Positions 28,447-37,999 of a stretch of DNA of 64,000 bases are shown piece by piece. The position numbers and the translations under genes were made by a program. The stretch comes from Elioraea tepidiphila DSM 17972 (lineage in GTDB: Bacteria > Pseudomonadota > Alphaproteobacteria > Acetobacterales > Acetobacteraceae). Below the pieces are notes generated by a model, which was not told the origin of the DNA, searched no databases, and worked only from the letters and a program-made list of their open reading frames with translations. How positions within the stretch are numbered: position 1 is the stretch's first letter; every line of letters begins with the position of its first letter. The DNA is taken from positions 84,131 through 148,130 of the forward strand of contig NZ_KB899919.1 in NCBI RefSeq assembly GCF_000378465.1, given 5' to 3'.

Positions 28447-29264
28447 GGCGCGGCCCCGAGCGCCTTCAGGCTCTCGCCGCGCAGGGACGACCAGAGCCGG
28501 GCCGTGACCTCGCCGAACGCGGCGTCGGAGACGATGGTGGAGTCGCGATCGCGTGGCCAGCCGGTCGCGACCATGTCGATGAAGCGGCCCGGCCGCGCGC
28601 TCATCACGCCGATCCGGTCCGACAGCATGGCCGCCTCGTCGAGCGCGTGGGTGATCAGCAGTACGGTCGCGCCGGTGTCGCGCCAGAGCCGCAACAGCTC
28701 GTCGCCCATCAGCAGCCGCGTCTGCTGGTCGAGCGCGCCGAACGGCTCGTCGAGCAGGATGAGGCGGGGCTGCAGCACGAGCGTGCGCGCGATGCAGACG
28801 CGCTGGCGCATCCCGCCCGAGAGCTGCGCCGGATAGGCGCGCGCGAACCCGGTGAGGCCCATGAAGCCGAGCGCGTGATCGACGCGGCGCGCGGTCTCGG
28901 CGCTGTCGATGCCAGCGCGGCGCAGCCCGAACGCCACGTTGTCCCAGACCGACAGCCACGGGAACGACGCGTCCTCCTGGAACACCACGCCGACGCCGTC
29001 GGGCGGGCTGCCGCGCACGGCGCTGTCCTCGAACATCACCGAGCCCTCGGTCGGCGCGGACAGTCCGGCGAGGATCTCGAGCAGCGTCGATTTGCCGCAG
29101 CCCGATGGGCCGACCACGGCGAAGAATTCGCCGCGCGCCAGATCGAGGTCGAGCGGCCCGAGAGCGTGGACGGGCGCCTGGCCTCGATCGGCAGGCGGAA
29201 AGATGCGGGTCACCCCGCGCAGCACGGCATGCGCGGCGCCGGCCCGGGTACCCGGGCCGGCCAT
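28443..29264 (-). CDS. ABC transporter ATP-binding protein, nitrate/sulfonate/taurine family
   Basis: ATPase of about 273 residues. It shows Walker A GPSGCGKST, signature LSGGMRQRV, Walker B LILLDEPFGALD and the switch ITHALDEA. The ATG at 29264 has GAGG 10 bases upstream. A TTG at 29279 that overlaps the preceding stop (TTGA) is the alternative and adds five residues. It energises the two permeases that follow. Confidence 0.9.
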   Translation of the reverse strand: MAGPGTRAGAAHAVLRGVTRIFPPADRGQAPVHALGPLDLDLARGEFFAVVGPSGCGKSTLLEILAGLSAPTEGSVMFEDSAVRGSPPDGVGVVFQEDASFPWLSVWDNVAFGLRRAGIDSAETARRVDHALGFMGLTGFARAYPAQLSGGMRQRVCIARTLVLQPRLILLDEPFGALDQQTRLLMGDELLRLWRDTGATVLLITHALDEAAMLSDRIGVMSARPGRFIDMVATGWPRDRDSTIVSDAAFGEVTARLWSSLRGESLKALGAAP

Positions 29265-29275
29265 GGTCGCGAGCC

Positions 29276-30262
29276 TCAACCCGTCGCCTGGAGGTCAGGC
29301 GGCAGGAAGCTGCGATCAACCAGCGGCGCCCAGTCGATCGGACCGTCCACCTCGCCGATGATGCGCAGGCCCTCGACCATGTTGTCGAGCGCCTTGGTGT
29401 CGATGTTGCCGCGGCTCCAGTAGCCGACATCGACCATGTTCTTCACTGCGCGCACGCCGAGCTCGCGCGGGAGTTCGTAGGCCTCGGCGAAGATCTTTCC
29501 GCCCTCGTCCGGGTTGGCGTAGAGGAAATCGACACCCTTGCGGCGGCCGGCGATGATCGCGCGGAGCTTCTGGGGCTGCTCGCGGATGAACTGCGTGGTC
29601 GTGATGCCGACGGTCTGGGTCATCGGCGGCAGCACGTCCTTGACGAAGAACAGCGGGCGCCAGCGCGCATGATCGCGCGCCCAGATCGGGTCCATGATCG
29701 GCGCAGCCTGCACGCCGCCCTGACGCAGCGCGGTGAGACCCGCGCCGATGCCGCCGGTGCTGACGCGCTCGACCTTGCTCAGGTCCACGCCCGAGGCGGT
29801 CAGCGACATGATCACCAGCATCTCGGTGACCGATTTCGGGCTGGTATAGGCGATCTTGTGGCCTTCGAGATCCTTGATCGTGCGGATCGGGCTGTCCGGC
29901 GTGGTGACCCAGAGGATGTCGGCGACCGTGGCCGCGCCGGCATTGACGATCTTGATCTCCAGCCCCTCGCGCGCGGCGGCGACCGCGGCGGCGAGCGACA
30001 CCTCGCCATAGGGCAGGCCGCCGGCGAGCACGTTGCGCACCGTGGTGCCGCCGCCCTTGCTGGTCAGGATGCCGGTGATGTTGACGCCCGCCTCGCGGAA
30101 GAAGCCCTTCTCGATCGCCACCGCATAGGGCGCGCCATACATCAGCACGCCCCAATGGGTGACCGAGATCTCCTCGCCGCGGCCCTGCGCGGCCACAGGC
30201 AGGGCGAATGGCGCGAGGGCTGCGCCGGCCACCAGGCCACGGCGTCCGATCGTGATGCTCAT
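29276..30262 (-). CDS. ABC transporter substrate-binding protein, NMT1/TauA-like
   Basis: A 328-residue periplasmic receptor. The leader MSITIGRRGLVAGAALAPFA carries a twin Arg, with cleavage near VAAQ. The mature part contains GVLMYGAPYAVAIEKGFFREAGV, the classic NMT1/SsuA ligand-domain start. The ATG at 30262 has GGGAGGACC upstream. It is first in the leftward operon, so its promoter lies in 30263-30347. Confidence 0.88.
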   Translation of the reverse strand: MSITIGRRGLVAGAALAPFALPVAAQGRGEEISVTHWGVLMYGAPYAVAIEKGFFREAGVNITGILTSKGGGTTVRNVLAGGLPYGEVSLAAAVAAAREGLEIKIVNAGAATVADILWVTTPDSPIRTIKDLEGHKIAYTSPKSVTEMLVIMSLTASGVDLSKVERVSTGGIGAGLTALRQGGVQAAPIMDPIWARDHARWRPLFFVKDVLPPMTQTVGITTTQFIREQPQKLRAIIAGRRKGVDFLYANPDEGGKIFAEAYELPRELGVRAVKNMVDVGYWSRGNIDTKALDNMVEGLRIIGEVDGPIDWAPLVDRSFLPPDLQATG

Positions 30263-30347
30263 CAGGTCCTCCCTTCGGCCGTGCGCTGATTGCCGGCCCT
30301 GGTTGGTAGAGGTAGGGCGACGGGCGCGGCAGGGCAAGCGCGCGGCC

Positions 30348-31352
30348 TCAGTCGGGCAGGCGGACCAGCAGCTTGCCGAAGTTCTTGCCCTGGAGCAGGC
30401 CGATGAAGGCCGCCGGTGTCGCCTCCAGCCCCTCGACCACATCCTCGCGGTACTTGAGCCGGCCGTCGCGCAGCATCGGGACGGCGAGTGCCCGCCACTC
30501 GCCGAGCCGCTGCCACTGGTCGGAGACGATGAAGCCCTGGATGCGCAGGCGCTTTCGCACCACCGGGCCGAGATTGGGGCCGGCCGGGGGATCGGCGTCG
30601 TTGTACTGCGCGATCATGCCGCACATCACCATGCGGCCGAAATCCCGCAGACGCGGGAACACCGCCGCTTGCAGCGCGCCGCCGACATTCTCCCAGTACA
30701 CGTCGATGCCGTTCGGGCATGCGCGGTCGAGCGCCGTGCCGAGATGGTCGGCGCGGTGGTCGATGCAGGCATCGAAGCCCAGCGTCCCGGCGACGAAGCG
30801 GCACTTGTCGGCCCCGCCCGCGACCCCGACGACGCGGCAGCCGGCGAGCTTGGCGATCTGCCCCGCGACCGCGCCGACCGCGCCGGACGCCGCCGAGATC
30901 ACCACGGTTTCGCCCGCTTTCGGCTGGCCGATATCGCTCATCCCGACATGCGCGGTGAGCCCCGGCATGCCGAGCACGCCGAGCGCGGTCGAGACCGGCG
31001 CCTCGGCGGGATCGAGCTTGAGGAGCTGCTTGCCCGGCATCACCGAATGCGTCTGCCAGCCGAACCCGCCGAGCACGATGTCGCCCGGCGCGAAGCGGGC
31101 GTCGCGCGAGGCGAGCACGCGTCCGACCGTGCGGCACTCCACCACGCCCCCGATCGGCACCGGCGCGGCATAGGACTTCGCATCCGAGAGCCGGCCGCGC
31201 TGATACGGGTCGAGCGAGAGGTAGAGGTGCTTCAGCACCACCTCGCCCTCGCCCGGTTCCGGCACCGGCACGTCCTCGAACGCGAAGTCGTCCGGCGTCG
31301 GCATGCCGACCGGGCGGCGCTTCAGCACGATGCGGCGGTTCGTTTCCGTCAT
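30348..31352 (-). CDS. NADP-dependent oxidoreductase, medium-chain (CurA/leukotriene B4 dehydrogenase-like) family
   Basis: A 334-residue zinc-free medium-chain reductase. The N-terminal GroES-like part has LKHLYLSLDPYQRGRLSD, and the NADP fold reads VVISAASGAVGAVAGQIAKL followed by GCRVVGVAGG. Length is typical of the family that reduces alpha,beta-unsaturated carbonyls. The ATG at 31352 overlaps the stop of the ornithine-cyclodeaminase-family gene (ATGA), so they are co-expressed. Confidence 0.88.
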   Translation of the reverse strand: MTETNRRIVLKRRPVGMPTPDDFAFEDVPVPEPGEGEVVLKHLYLSLDPYQRGRLSDAKSYAAPVPIGGVVECRTVGRVLASRDARFAPGDIVLGGFGWQTHSVMPGKQLLKLDPAEAPVSTALGVLGMPGLTAHVGMSDIGQPKAGETVVISAASGAVGAVAGQIAKLAGCRVVGVAGGADKCRFVAGTLGFDACIDHRADHLGTALDRACPNGIDVYWENVGGALQAAVFPRLRDFGRMVMCGMIAQYNDADPPAGPNLGPVVRKRLRIQGFIVSDQWQRLGEWRALAVPMLRDGRLKYREDVVEGLEATPAAFIGLLQGKNFGKLLVRLPD

Positions 31353-32278
31353 GCGTCCTCCTGGAGTGCGAGCTCGGCGGCGATCAGGTCGAGGGCGGCG
31401 AAGCCGACGGACTTGAACACGGTGATGTCGTCGCGGCCGCGCGCCGGCGGGCCGCTGCGGACCAGCTCCGCAAGGTCGGCCTCGATCGAGGATTCGGTGA
31501 TGAGGCCGCCCGCGATCGCCTGCGCGACCTCGCCGCCCTTCAGCAGGATGGAGGCGCGATCGTCGGCGAAGAGACGCGCGCGCGGCATCAGCGCGGGCTC
31601 GGCCTCGGCCATCGCCGGGGTGAAGGCGCCGACCAGCGAGAGATGCGTTCCGGGGCGCACCGCATCGGCGCGGATGATCGGTTGTCTGGCGGTGGTGGCG
31701 GCGACGACGGTGTCGGCTTCGGCGATCGCCGCGTCGAGATCGGGCGCGGCGGACGCCGTGACGCCGTCGGCACGCAGCCCGGCGGCGAGCGCCTCGGCCT
31801 TGGCGGGCGTGCGGCCCCAGACCAGCACGCGTGCGAGGTTCGGCTGCGCGGCGAGATGCGCGCGCGCGAGTGCGGGAGCGAGCGCGCCGGTGCCGATCAC
31901 CAGCAGCGTCCTGCAATCCGGCCGCGCGAGCAGCGCCGCGCCGAGCCCCGAGGCGGCCGCCGTGCGCCGTACCGTCAGCACGACACCATCGAGGATCGCG
32001 CGCAGCCGCCCGTCCCGCTGGTCGAACACGGTGACGCTCGCGTCCAGCGCCGGGCGTCCGGCCTCGGCGTTGCGCGGATAGACGGTGACGAGCTTCACCA
32101 CCATCAGCCCCCGCTCGCGCCAGGCGGGCATCAGCAGCAGCGCGTCACCCTGCCCGGTCGGGTCGAGGATCAGCCGCTGCGGCGACGCGAGCTTCTCCGC
32201 AAGGCGCGCGCGCAGCGCCGCGATCAGGGCCGGGTACGGGGTGAGGCGTTCGAGTTCGGGTCCGTCGATCACGCGCAT
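31349..32278 (-). CDS. Ornithine cyclodeaminase/mu-crystallin family protein
   Basis: A 309-residue NAD(P)-binding protein. The start MRVIDGPELERLTPYPALIA and the Rossmann segment LLVIGTGALAPALARAHLAA fit the family, which includes ornithine cyclodeaminase, alanine dehydrogenase and imine (ketimine) reductases. A GTG at 32314 is an alternative start that adds 12 residues. Coupled to the medium-chain reductase downstream and divergent from the amine oxidase at 32335, it suggests D-amino or imino acid turnover. Confidence 0.85.
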   Translation of the reverse strand: MRVIDGPELERLTPYPALIAALRARLAEKLASPQRLILDPTGQGDALLLMPAWRERGLMVVKLVTVYPRNAEAGRPALDASVTVFDQRDGRLRAILDGVVLTVRRTAAASGLGAALLARPDCRTLLVIGTGALAPALARAHLAAQPNLARVLVWGRTPAKAEALAAGLRADGVTASAAPDLDAAIAEADTVVAATTARQPIIRADAVRPGTHLSLVGAFTPAMAEAEPALMPRARLFADDRASILLKGGEVAQAIAGGLITESSIEADLAELVRSGPPARGRDDITVFKSVGFAALDLIAAELALQEDA

Positions 32279-32334
32279 GGGCCGAGGATGCGCGGTGGCT
32301 TCCGCGTCGTCCACCCGCGCGGCAGAGTAGTGCC

Positions 32335-33501
32335 ATGAGCGAACGCTTCGACGTGGTGATCGTGGGCGGGGCCGCCATGGGCGCCTCGACCGCCTGGCAT
32401 CTCGCCTGTGATCTCGGTTTCGCCGGGCGCGTGCTGGTGATCGAGAAGGACCCGTCCTATGCGCGCGCCGCGACCGCGCTCTCGGCGAGCTCGATCCGGC
32501 GCCAGTTCTCGACCGCGATCAATGTGCGTGTCTCGGGCTACGGCGTGGCCTTGCTGCGCGACGCGCCGGCGCGGCTCGGCATCGACGCCTCGTTCCGCGA
32601 GGGCGGATATCTGTTCCTCGCGACCGACGCGGGGCGGGCGACGCTCGCGGCGAACCACGCGGTGCAGACCAACGAGGGGGCGGATGTCGTGTGGCTCGAC
32701 CCGCCGGCGCTCGCCGCGCAGTTCCCCTGGCTCGCGCGCGACGGCATCGCCGCCGGCACCTGGGGACGCACCGGCGAGGGGTGGTTCGACGGATTCGGCG
32801 TGATGCAGGCGATGCGTCGTGCCTCGCGCGCGGCCGGGGTGACGTGGCGCACGGCGGAGGTCGCGGCGATCGAGGCTTCGGCCGGCAGCGCGACCGGCGT
32901 GCGGCTCGCCGACGGCACCGCGATCGACGCCGGCACGGTGATCGTGACCGCCGGCACGGCTACGCCCGAGCTGCTGCGGCCCTTCGTCGATCTGCCGGTG
33001 CGGCGGCGCAAGCGGCTGATCTTCTACATCCGGACCCCGGCGTCGCTGCCCGGCTGCCCGCTGCTGATCGACCCGACAGGAGTCTACATCCGCCCCGAGG
33101 GCGAGGGCTTCATCTGCGGCACCGCGCCGCCGGAGGAGGCGGATCCCGATGTGGCGGAGGACGATTTCGACGTCACGCCCGACTTCTTCGAGGAGCGCGT
33201 CTGGCCGGTGCTGGCCGCGCGAATTCCGGCGCTGGAACACCTGCGCGTGGAGCGTTCCTGGGCAGGGCACTACGATCTCAACACCGCCGATCACAACGCC
33301 CTGGTCGGACCGGTGCCGGGCGTGGCCGGGCTGTTCGCGGCGTGCGGGTTCTCGGGCCACGGCATCCAGCAGGCGCCGGCGATCGGGCGCGGGCTCGCGG
33401 AACTCGCGCTGCACGGACGCTACCTGGCGCTGGACCTCGCTCCGCTCGCGCTCGGGCGGTTGGCGGAGGGACGTCTGGTGCTGGAGCGCAACGTCGTCTG
33501 A
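32335..33501 (+). CDS. FAD-dependent oxidoreductase, D-amino acid oxidase/sarcosine oxidase (DAO) family
   Basis: A 388-residue flavoenzyme. The FAD fold is FDVVIVGGAAMGASTAWHLA (4-23), and the C-terminal signature is GLFAACGFSGHGIQQAPAIG with the flavin-contacting HG. The family oxidises secondary or primary amines of amino acids (sarcosine, glycine, proline-like) to imines. It is single on this strand, divergent from the cyclodeaminase-family gene and meets the hydroxyacid dehydrogenase tail to tail with three bases between. Confidence 0.88.
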   Translation: MSERFDVVIVGGAAMGASTAWHLACDLGFAGRVLVIEKDPSYARAATALSASSIRRQFSTAINVRVSGYGVALLRDAPARLGIDASFREGGYLFLATDAGRATLAANHAVQTNEGADVVWLDPPALAAQFPWLARDGIAAGTWGRTGEGWFDGFGVMQAMRRASRAAGVTWRTAEVAAIEASAGSATGVRLADGTAIDAGTVIVTAGTATPELLRPFVDLPVRRRKRLIFYIRTPASLPGCPLLIDPTGVYIRPEGEGFICGTAPPEEADPDVAEDDFDVTPDFFEERVWPVLAARIPALEHLRVERSWAGHYDLNTADHNALVGPVPGVAGLFAACGFSGHGIQQAPAIGRGLAELALHGRYLALDLAPLALGRLAEGRLVLERNVV

Positions 33502-33504
33502 GCG

Positions 33505-34473
33505 TCAGACCACCTGGTTGCGCAACGTCGCCTCGCCGCGCCAGAGCCGGTCGAGATTCTCCAGCAGCAGGTCGATCACCGCATCCTCGTAGCGCCGCGT
33601 CTCGCCGCCCGTATGGGGCGTAATCAGCACGTTCGGCAGCGTCCAGAGCGGGCTCTCCGCCGGCAGCGGCTCCTCCACCGTCACGTCGAGCGCCGCGGCC
33701 GAAAGGTGCCCCGTGCGCATCGCCTCGATCAGCGCGGTCTCGTCGACAACCTTGCCGCGCGCGAGGTTCACCAGCTGCGCGCCGGGCTTCATCGCACTCA
33801 GCGCGTGGGCGTTCACCAGCCCGGTGGTCTCCGGCGTCAGCGGACAGGTGAGCGCCACGATGTCGGCCTTGCCCCACAAGGTCGGCAGCGCGTCGAAGCC
33901 GTGGATCTCGTCCGCGCCCTGCGCGCCGGCCGACGGATCGCGCCGCACGCCGATCACGCGCATGTCGAACGCGCGGGCCAGCCGCGCGAGCCGCCCGCCG
34001 ATCCGTCCGATCCCCACCACCAGCAGCGTCTTGCCGCCGAGCTCGTCCTCGCGCCGGGTCAAGTCGCCGATCATGCCGCGCCAGAACCGCTTCTCCTGGT
34101 TGTGCACCGCCTCGGGGATGCGGCGCGCGATCGCCAGGATCAGCGCCATGCCGTGCTCGGACACCGCATTGGCGTTCGCGCCCTGCGCGCTCGCGAGGCG
34201 AATGTTGTGCGCGGCCAGCTCCTGCTTGTCGTACTGGTCCACGCCCGCGCTGATCGACTGGATGAAGCGCAGCTTCTTCGCTTTCGGCGCGAGGTCGTTC
34301 CTCCACATCCCCGACACCACCACCACGTCGGCCTCACCGATCCGCGCCTCCATCTCCTCGCGCGTGCGCACCTCGTAGAAGCGGATGCCGGTCTTGCGCA
34401 GGGGGAAGCGTTCGCCGAACCGGTAGGCGACATGGGCGAAGCAGACCGTGAGCCGGTCCTTCGGTGGCAGCAT
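33505..34473 (-). CDS. D-2-hydroxyacid dehydrogenase
   Basis: A 322-residue NAD-dependent dehydrogenase that interconverts a 2-oxoacid and a D-2-hydroxyacid. It has the nucleotide motif VVGIGRIGGRLARLA and the catalytic trio Arg (LVNLARGKVVDE), Glu (DVTVEEPLPAES) and His (LITPHTGGE). Length is normal. It follows the M24 peptidase gene after 12 bases and is likely co-transcribed with it. Confidence 0.9.
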   Translation of the reverse strand: MLPPKDRLTVCFAHVAYRFGERFPLRKTGIRFYEVRTREEMEARIGEADVVVVSGMWRNDLAPKAKKLRFIQSISAGVDQYDKQELAAHNIRLASAQGANANAVSEHGMALILAIARRIPEAVHNQEKRFWRGMIGDLTRREDELGGKTLLVVGIGRIGGRLARLARAFDMRVIGVRRDPSAGAQGADEIHGFDALPTLWGKADIVALTCPLTPETTGLVNAHALSAMKPGAQLVNLARGKVVDETALIEAMRTGHLSAAALDVTVEEPLPAESPLWTLPNVLITPHTGGETRRYEDAVIDLLLENLDRLWRGEATLRNQVV

Positions 34474-34485
34474 GGGCTTCCTCCC

Positions 34486-35706
34486 TCAGCGATCCAGATC
34501 GAACGGATCGTCCACGGATTTGCACGGCGTGGTGAACCACGCGGCCCCGGTCTCCGTGACGTGGATGTGATCCTCCAGCCGGATGCCGCACTCGCCATAG
34601 ACCGCAAGCGTGGGCTCGATCGAGCCGCACATGCCGACATCGAGCGGCAGGTCGTTGCCCTTGACGAAATAGGGCTCCTCATGCCCGTCCATGCCGACAC
34701 CGTGGCCGACCCGGTGCGGCAGGCCCGGCACCTTGTAGCCGGGGCCGAACCCGGCCGCGACGATCACCGCGCGCGCCGCATCGTCGAGCGCGCCGCACGC
34801 GACCCCTGGCCGGGCCGCCGCGAAGCCGGCCGCCTGGCTCGCCTTCACCGTGTTCCACAGGAAGCGCTGCCGGTCGGTCGGTTCGCCGAACACGTAAGCG
34901 CGCGTGATGTCGCTGCGATAGCCGTGCAGCGCCGCCCCGCAGTCGATCAGCACGACCTCGCCCGGCTTGAGCGTCTGCGCATAGGGCACGCCATGCGGAT
35001 AGGCCGAGGCCTCGCCGAACAGCACGATGTTGAACGGGCAGCCGCCGTCGAACCCGGCCTTGCGGTGGGCGGCGTCGATGAAGGACTGCACCTCGGTCGT
35101 CGGAATGCCCTCGCGCAGGATGCGCGCCGCGGCGATGTGGATCTTCACCGTCATGCGCATGGCCTGGCGTATCAGCGCAAGCTCGTGCTCGGTCTTGCGG
35201 CTCCGCAGATAGGAGGCGATCGCGGCCGAGCGAACGAAGCGGTAGTCCTCGCCGCCAGCGGCCCTGATCTCGTCGGCGATGAAGAAGCGGGCATGGTCAT
35301 CAATGCCGATCGTGCCCGAGCCGATCTGGAGGTCCCTCAGCGCCTCGACGAACAGCGTGTAGGGGCTCTCGTCCTCCTCCCAGCCGCGTACGGGGCCGGG
35401 GATCTTGAGCATCGTGCGGATGCGCTCGGCCTCGAACTCCGGGCAGATCCAGGTGATCTCGCCGCACTTGGGCAGGATCGCGCCGACCATGCGCTCGGAC
35501 TGGCCGTGCGAGACGCCGGTGAAGTAGGCGAGGTTGGTCGAGCCGTCGAGCCAGAGCGCCTCCAGCCCGCGCTCCTCCATCAGCGCGCGCGCGGCGGCGA
35601 TACGGCGCTCGTGCTCCTCCACCGCGATCGGCGGCACCGCGTCGCGCTCGTTCACGATCCCGGCGAGCTCCGTCGCCGCATCCGATCCGCCGACACCGAC
35701 CGTCAT
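34486..35706 (-). CDS. M24 family metallopeptidase (Xaa-Pro aminopeptidase-like)
   Basis: A 406-residue pita-bread enzyme. The canonical dinuclear metal ligands are all visible: Asp-Asp in LIDCGAALHGYRSDITRAY, His in PHRVGHGVGMDGHEEPY, Glu in SIEPTLAVYGECG and Glu in RLEDHIHV. The N-terminal creatinase-like domain precedes. The ATG at 35706 has GGGGGAG. It heads a leftward pair with the hydroxyacid dehydrogenase. Probable role is cleavage of an N-terminal residue before proline or hydrolysis of a related amide. Confidence 0.9.
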   Translation of the reverse strand: MTVGVGGSDAATELAGIVNERDAVPPIAVEEHERRIAAARALMEERGLEALWLDGSTNLAYFTGVSHGQSERMVGAILPKCGEITWICPEFEAERIRTMLKIPGPVRGWEEDESPYTLFVEALRDLQIGSGTIGIDDHARFFIADEIRAAGGEDYRFVRSAAIASYLRSRKTEHELALIRQAMRMTVKIHIAAARILREGIPTTEVQSFIDAAHRKAGFDGGCPFNIVLFGEASAYPHGVPYAQTLKPGEVVLIDCGAALHGYRSDITRAYVFGEPTDRQRFLWNTVKASQAAGFAAARPGVACGALDDAARAVIVAAGFGPGYKVPGLPHRVGHGVGMDGHEEPYFVKGNDLPLDVGMCGSIEPTLAVYGECGIRLEDHIHVTETGAAWFTTPCKSVDDPFDLDR

Positions 35707-35820
35707 CGTTCTCCCCCTGTGCGTGGCGGCGCGCACCCTGCCCCAGCCCCCGCCGATCGTCCACCCGTTGACCGGCGCGGCCGGCGCGCGGACCATCGCC
35801 CGACCATGAGGGGTGCCGCC

Positions 35821-37056
35821 ATGCCATCGACGCTGTTCCGCAACCTGCGCCTGTTCGACGGGACGACGCCGCATCTGATCGAGGGGGCGGAGGTGCTGGT
35901 GGAGGGCGGGGCGATCGCCGAGGTGTCCGACCGGCCGATCCGCCATGATGGCGCGCACGTGGTCGACCTGGGCGGACGGACGCTCATGCCCGGGCTGATC
36001 GACGCGCACTACCATGCCTACGCGGCGGACGCGAATATCGGCCGGCTCGACCTGATGCCGCGCAGCCTGATGGCGCTGCACGCGCGCCGCTTCCTGGAAG
36101 CCTCGCTCAGCCGGGGCTTCACCACCATCCGCGACGTGGGCGGCGCGGATTTCGGCCTCGCGGTCGCCTGCGAGTCCGGGCTGATCGACGGGCCGCGCCT
36201 CCTGTACTGCGGCCGCGCGCTCTCGCCCACCGGCGGGCATGGCGATTCCCGCCCGAATGCCTGGCTCGAACAGTTCTGCGGCTGCTGCGCGCCCGCCCTC
36301 TCGATCGGCGTGATCGCCGATGGCGTGGACGAGGTGCGCCGCGCCATCCGGGCGGAGCTGAAACGCGGCGCGCACGCGATCAAGATCATGGCCTCGGGCG
36401 GTGTGGCCTCGCCGTCCGATCCGATCTGGACCTTGCAGTACAGCGACGAGGAGATCGCCACCGCCGTGTGGGAGACCAGGGCCTGGCGCACCTATGTTGT
36501 GGCCCACGCCTACACGCCCGAGGCGATCACCCGCGCGGTCAGCCTCGGCGTGCGCTCGATCGAGCATGCCAACCTGATCGACGAGCCGACCGCCAGGCTG
36601 ATGGCGGAGAGGGGCGCCTTCGCCGTGCCGACCCTCGTCACCTACGACGCGCTGGACAAGGACGGCCCGGCCCTGGGCCTGCCGAAGGAGAGCCAGGAGA
36701 AGCTGAAGGTGGTGCGCGCGGCCGGGCTGCGCAGCCTCGAAATCCTGAAGGCGGCGGGGGTGCGCATGGGCTTCGGCACCGACCTGCTGGCCGAGATGCA
36801 CCGCCGCCAGTCCGACGAGTTCGTGATCCGCCGCGAGGTGCTGACGGCCGCCGAGATCCTGGCCCAGGCGACCAGCGGCAACGCCGCCCTGCTCAACCGC
36901 GCGGGCGAGCTCGGCACGGTGGCCCGCGGCGCGGTCGCCGACCTGATCGTGGTGGACGGCGACCCGCTCCGCGACATCGGCGTGCTCACCGGCCAGGGCG
37001 AGCGCATTCCGCTGGTGATGCTGGCCGGGGCGATCCGGCGCAACCGGCTGCATTGA
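35821..37056 (+). CDS. Metal-dependent amidohydrolase (prolidase/imidazolonepropionase-like)
   Basis: A 411-residue TIM-barrel amidohydrolase. Metal ligands follow the family plan: HxH as DAHYHAY, a Lys in HAIKIMASGG, His in VVAHAY, His in SIEHANLIDE and Asp in FGTDLLAEM. The ATG at 35821 has GAGGGG eight bases upstream and is preferred over the ATG at 35806. The very long open frame to its left is antisense shadow. Being upstream of the spermidine-type transporter, it may process the imported compound. Relatives cleave Xaa-Pro dipeptides or cyclic amides. Confidence 0.88.
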   Translation: MPSTLFRNLRLFDGTTPHLIEGAEVLVEGGAIAEVSDRPIRHDGAHVVDLGGRTLMPGLIDAHYHAYAADANIGRLDLMPRSLMALHARRFLEASLSRGFTTIRDVGGADFGLAVACESGLIDGPRLLYCGRALSPTGGHGDSRPNAWLEQFCGCCAPALSIGVIADGVDEVRRAIRAELKRGAHAIKIMASGGVASPSDPIWTLQYSDEEIATAVWETRAWRTYVVAHAYTPEAITRAVSLGVRSIEHANLIDEPTARLMAERGAFAVPTLVTYDALDKDGPALGLPKESQEKLKVVRAAGLRSLEILKAAGVRMGFGTDLLAEMHRRQSDEFVIRREVLTAAEILAQATSGNAALLNRAGELGTVARGAVADLIVVDGDPLRDIGVLTGQGERIPLVMLAGAIRRNRLH

Positions 37057-37119
37057 GCCTGCTTGCCGCAGCGCGGGACGGTTCCTAGGATCGCCGCCGG
37101 AGAGGCACGGGAGATCGGT

Positions 37120-37995
37120 GTGACCACGCGCGCGCTGGAGGCGGCGAGGAACGGGGCCGCGGCAGCGCCGGCGGCGGGACTTGCACGGCTGAAGCGCCGC
37201 GCCGGGCGCTGGGCGCTGCGCGGGCTCGCCGGGCTCGTGTTCTTCTTCATCTTCATCCCGGTGATCTTCGTGCTCTGGATCAGCCTGTTCCAGCAGCAGA
37301 TCGTGTCCTTCCCGCCCGAGGGCTACACGCTCCGCTGGTACGAGAATGCCTTCGCGCGCAGCGAGTTCCGCCACGGCTTCGGCCTCAGCCTGCAGGTCGC
37401 GTTCATCGCCATGGTGATCGGCGTGACCTCGGGCGCGGCCGGCGCTTATGCGATCGTACGGTTCCGCTTTCCCGGCCGCGAGGCGTTCAACAACCTGCTG
37501 CTGGGCCCGCTCGTGGTGCCCGGAATCGTCGCCGGCACCTCGCTCTACGTCTACTACATCATGGTCGAGAACCTGCTCGACGTGGATTTCCGCGGCACGC
37601 TGCATGGGCTGGTGCTCGGCCACATCCTGCTGACGATCCCGTGGACCGTGCGGCTCGTCTCGGCCTCGCTGGTCGGGCTCGACCGCGCGGTCGAGGAGGC
37701 GGCGATGAACCTCGGCGCCGGGCCCTGGACCACGTTCCGCCGCATCACCCTGCCGATGATGCGCCCCGGCCTGGTCGCGGCATCCCTGTTCAGCTTCATC
37801 CAGTCCTTCGAGAACCTGGAACTGACGCTGCTGCTGGTCGGGCCCGGCCGCACCACCCTGCCGGTCGCGATGCTGAACTACCTCGAATTCCGCATCGACC
37901 CGACCATCGCCGCGGTCGCGTCGGTGCAGATCGTCCTGATCGGCGCGCTGATGCTGATCACCGACCGCTTCGTGAAGCTCTCGCGGATCGTCTAG
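37120..37995 (+). CDS. potC: ABC transporter permease, spermidine/putrescine (PotC) family
   Basis: A 291-residue permease. The N-terminal cytoplasmic tail (to about 30) is followed by LVFFFIFIPVIFVLWISLF and five more hydrophobic segments. The EAA loop is EEAAMNLGAGPWTTFRRITLP. The GTG start at 37120 has GGGAG just upstream. It is first of the four-gene importer (permease, ATPase, binding protein, permease), an order different from potABCD. The ligand is a polyamine or another small cationic/organic compound. Confidence 0.87.
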   Translation: MTTRALEAARNGAAAAPAAGLARLKRRAGRWALRGLAGLVFFFIFIPVIFVLWISLFQQQIVSFPPEGYTLRWYENAFARSEFRHGFGLSLQVAFIAMVIGVTSGAAGAYAIVRFRFPGREAFNNLLLGPLVVPGIVAGTSLYVYYIMVENLLDVDFRGTLHGLVLGHILLTIPWTVRLVSASLVGLDRAVEEAAMNLGAGPWTTFRRITLPMMRPGLVAASLFSFIQSFENLELTLLLVGPGRTTLPVAMLNYLEFRIDPTIAAVASVQIVLIGALMLITDRFVKLSRIV

Positions 37996-37999
37996 GCCG

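Noticed and set aside
33613..35820. Long upstream extension of the amidohydrolase frame
   Set aside because: The extension is the antisense of the hydroxyacid dehydrogenase and M24 genes. A good ribosome site exists at the ATG at 35821.
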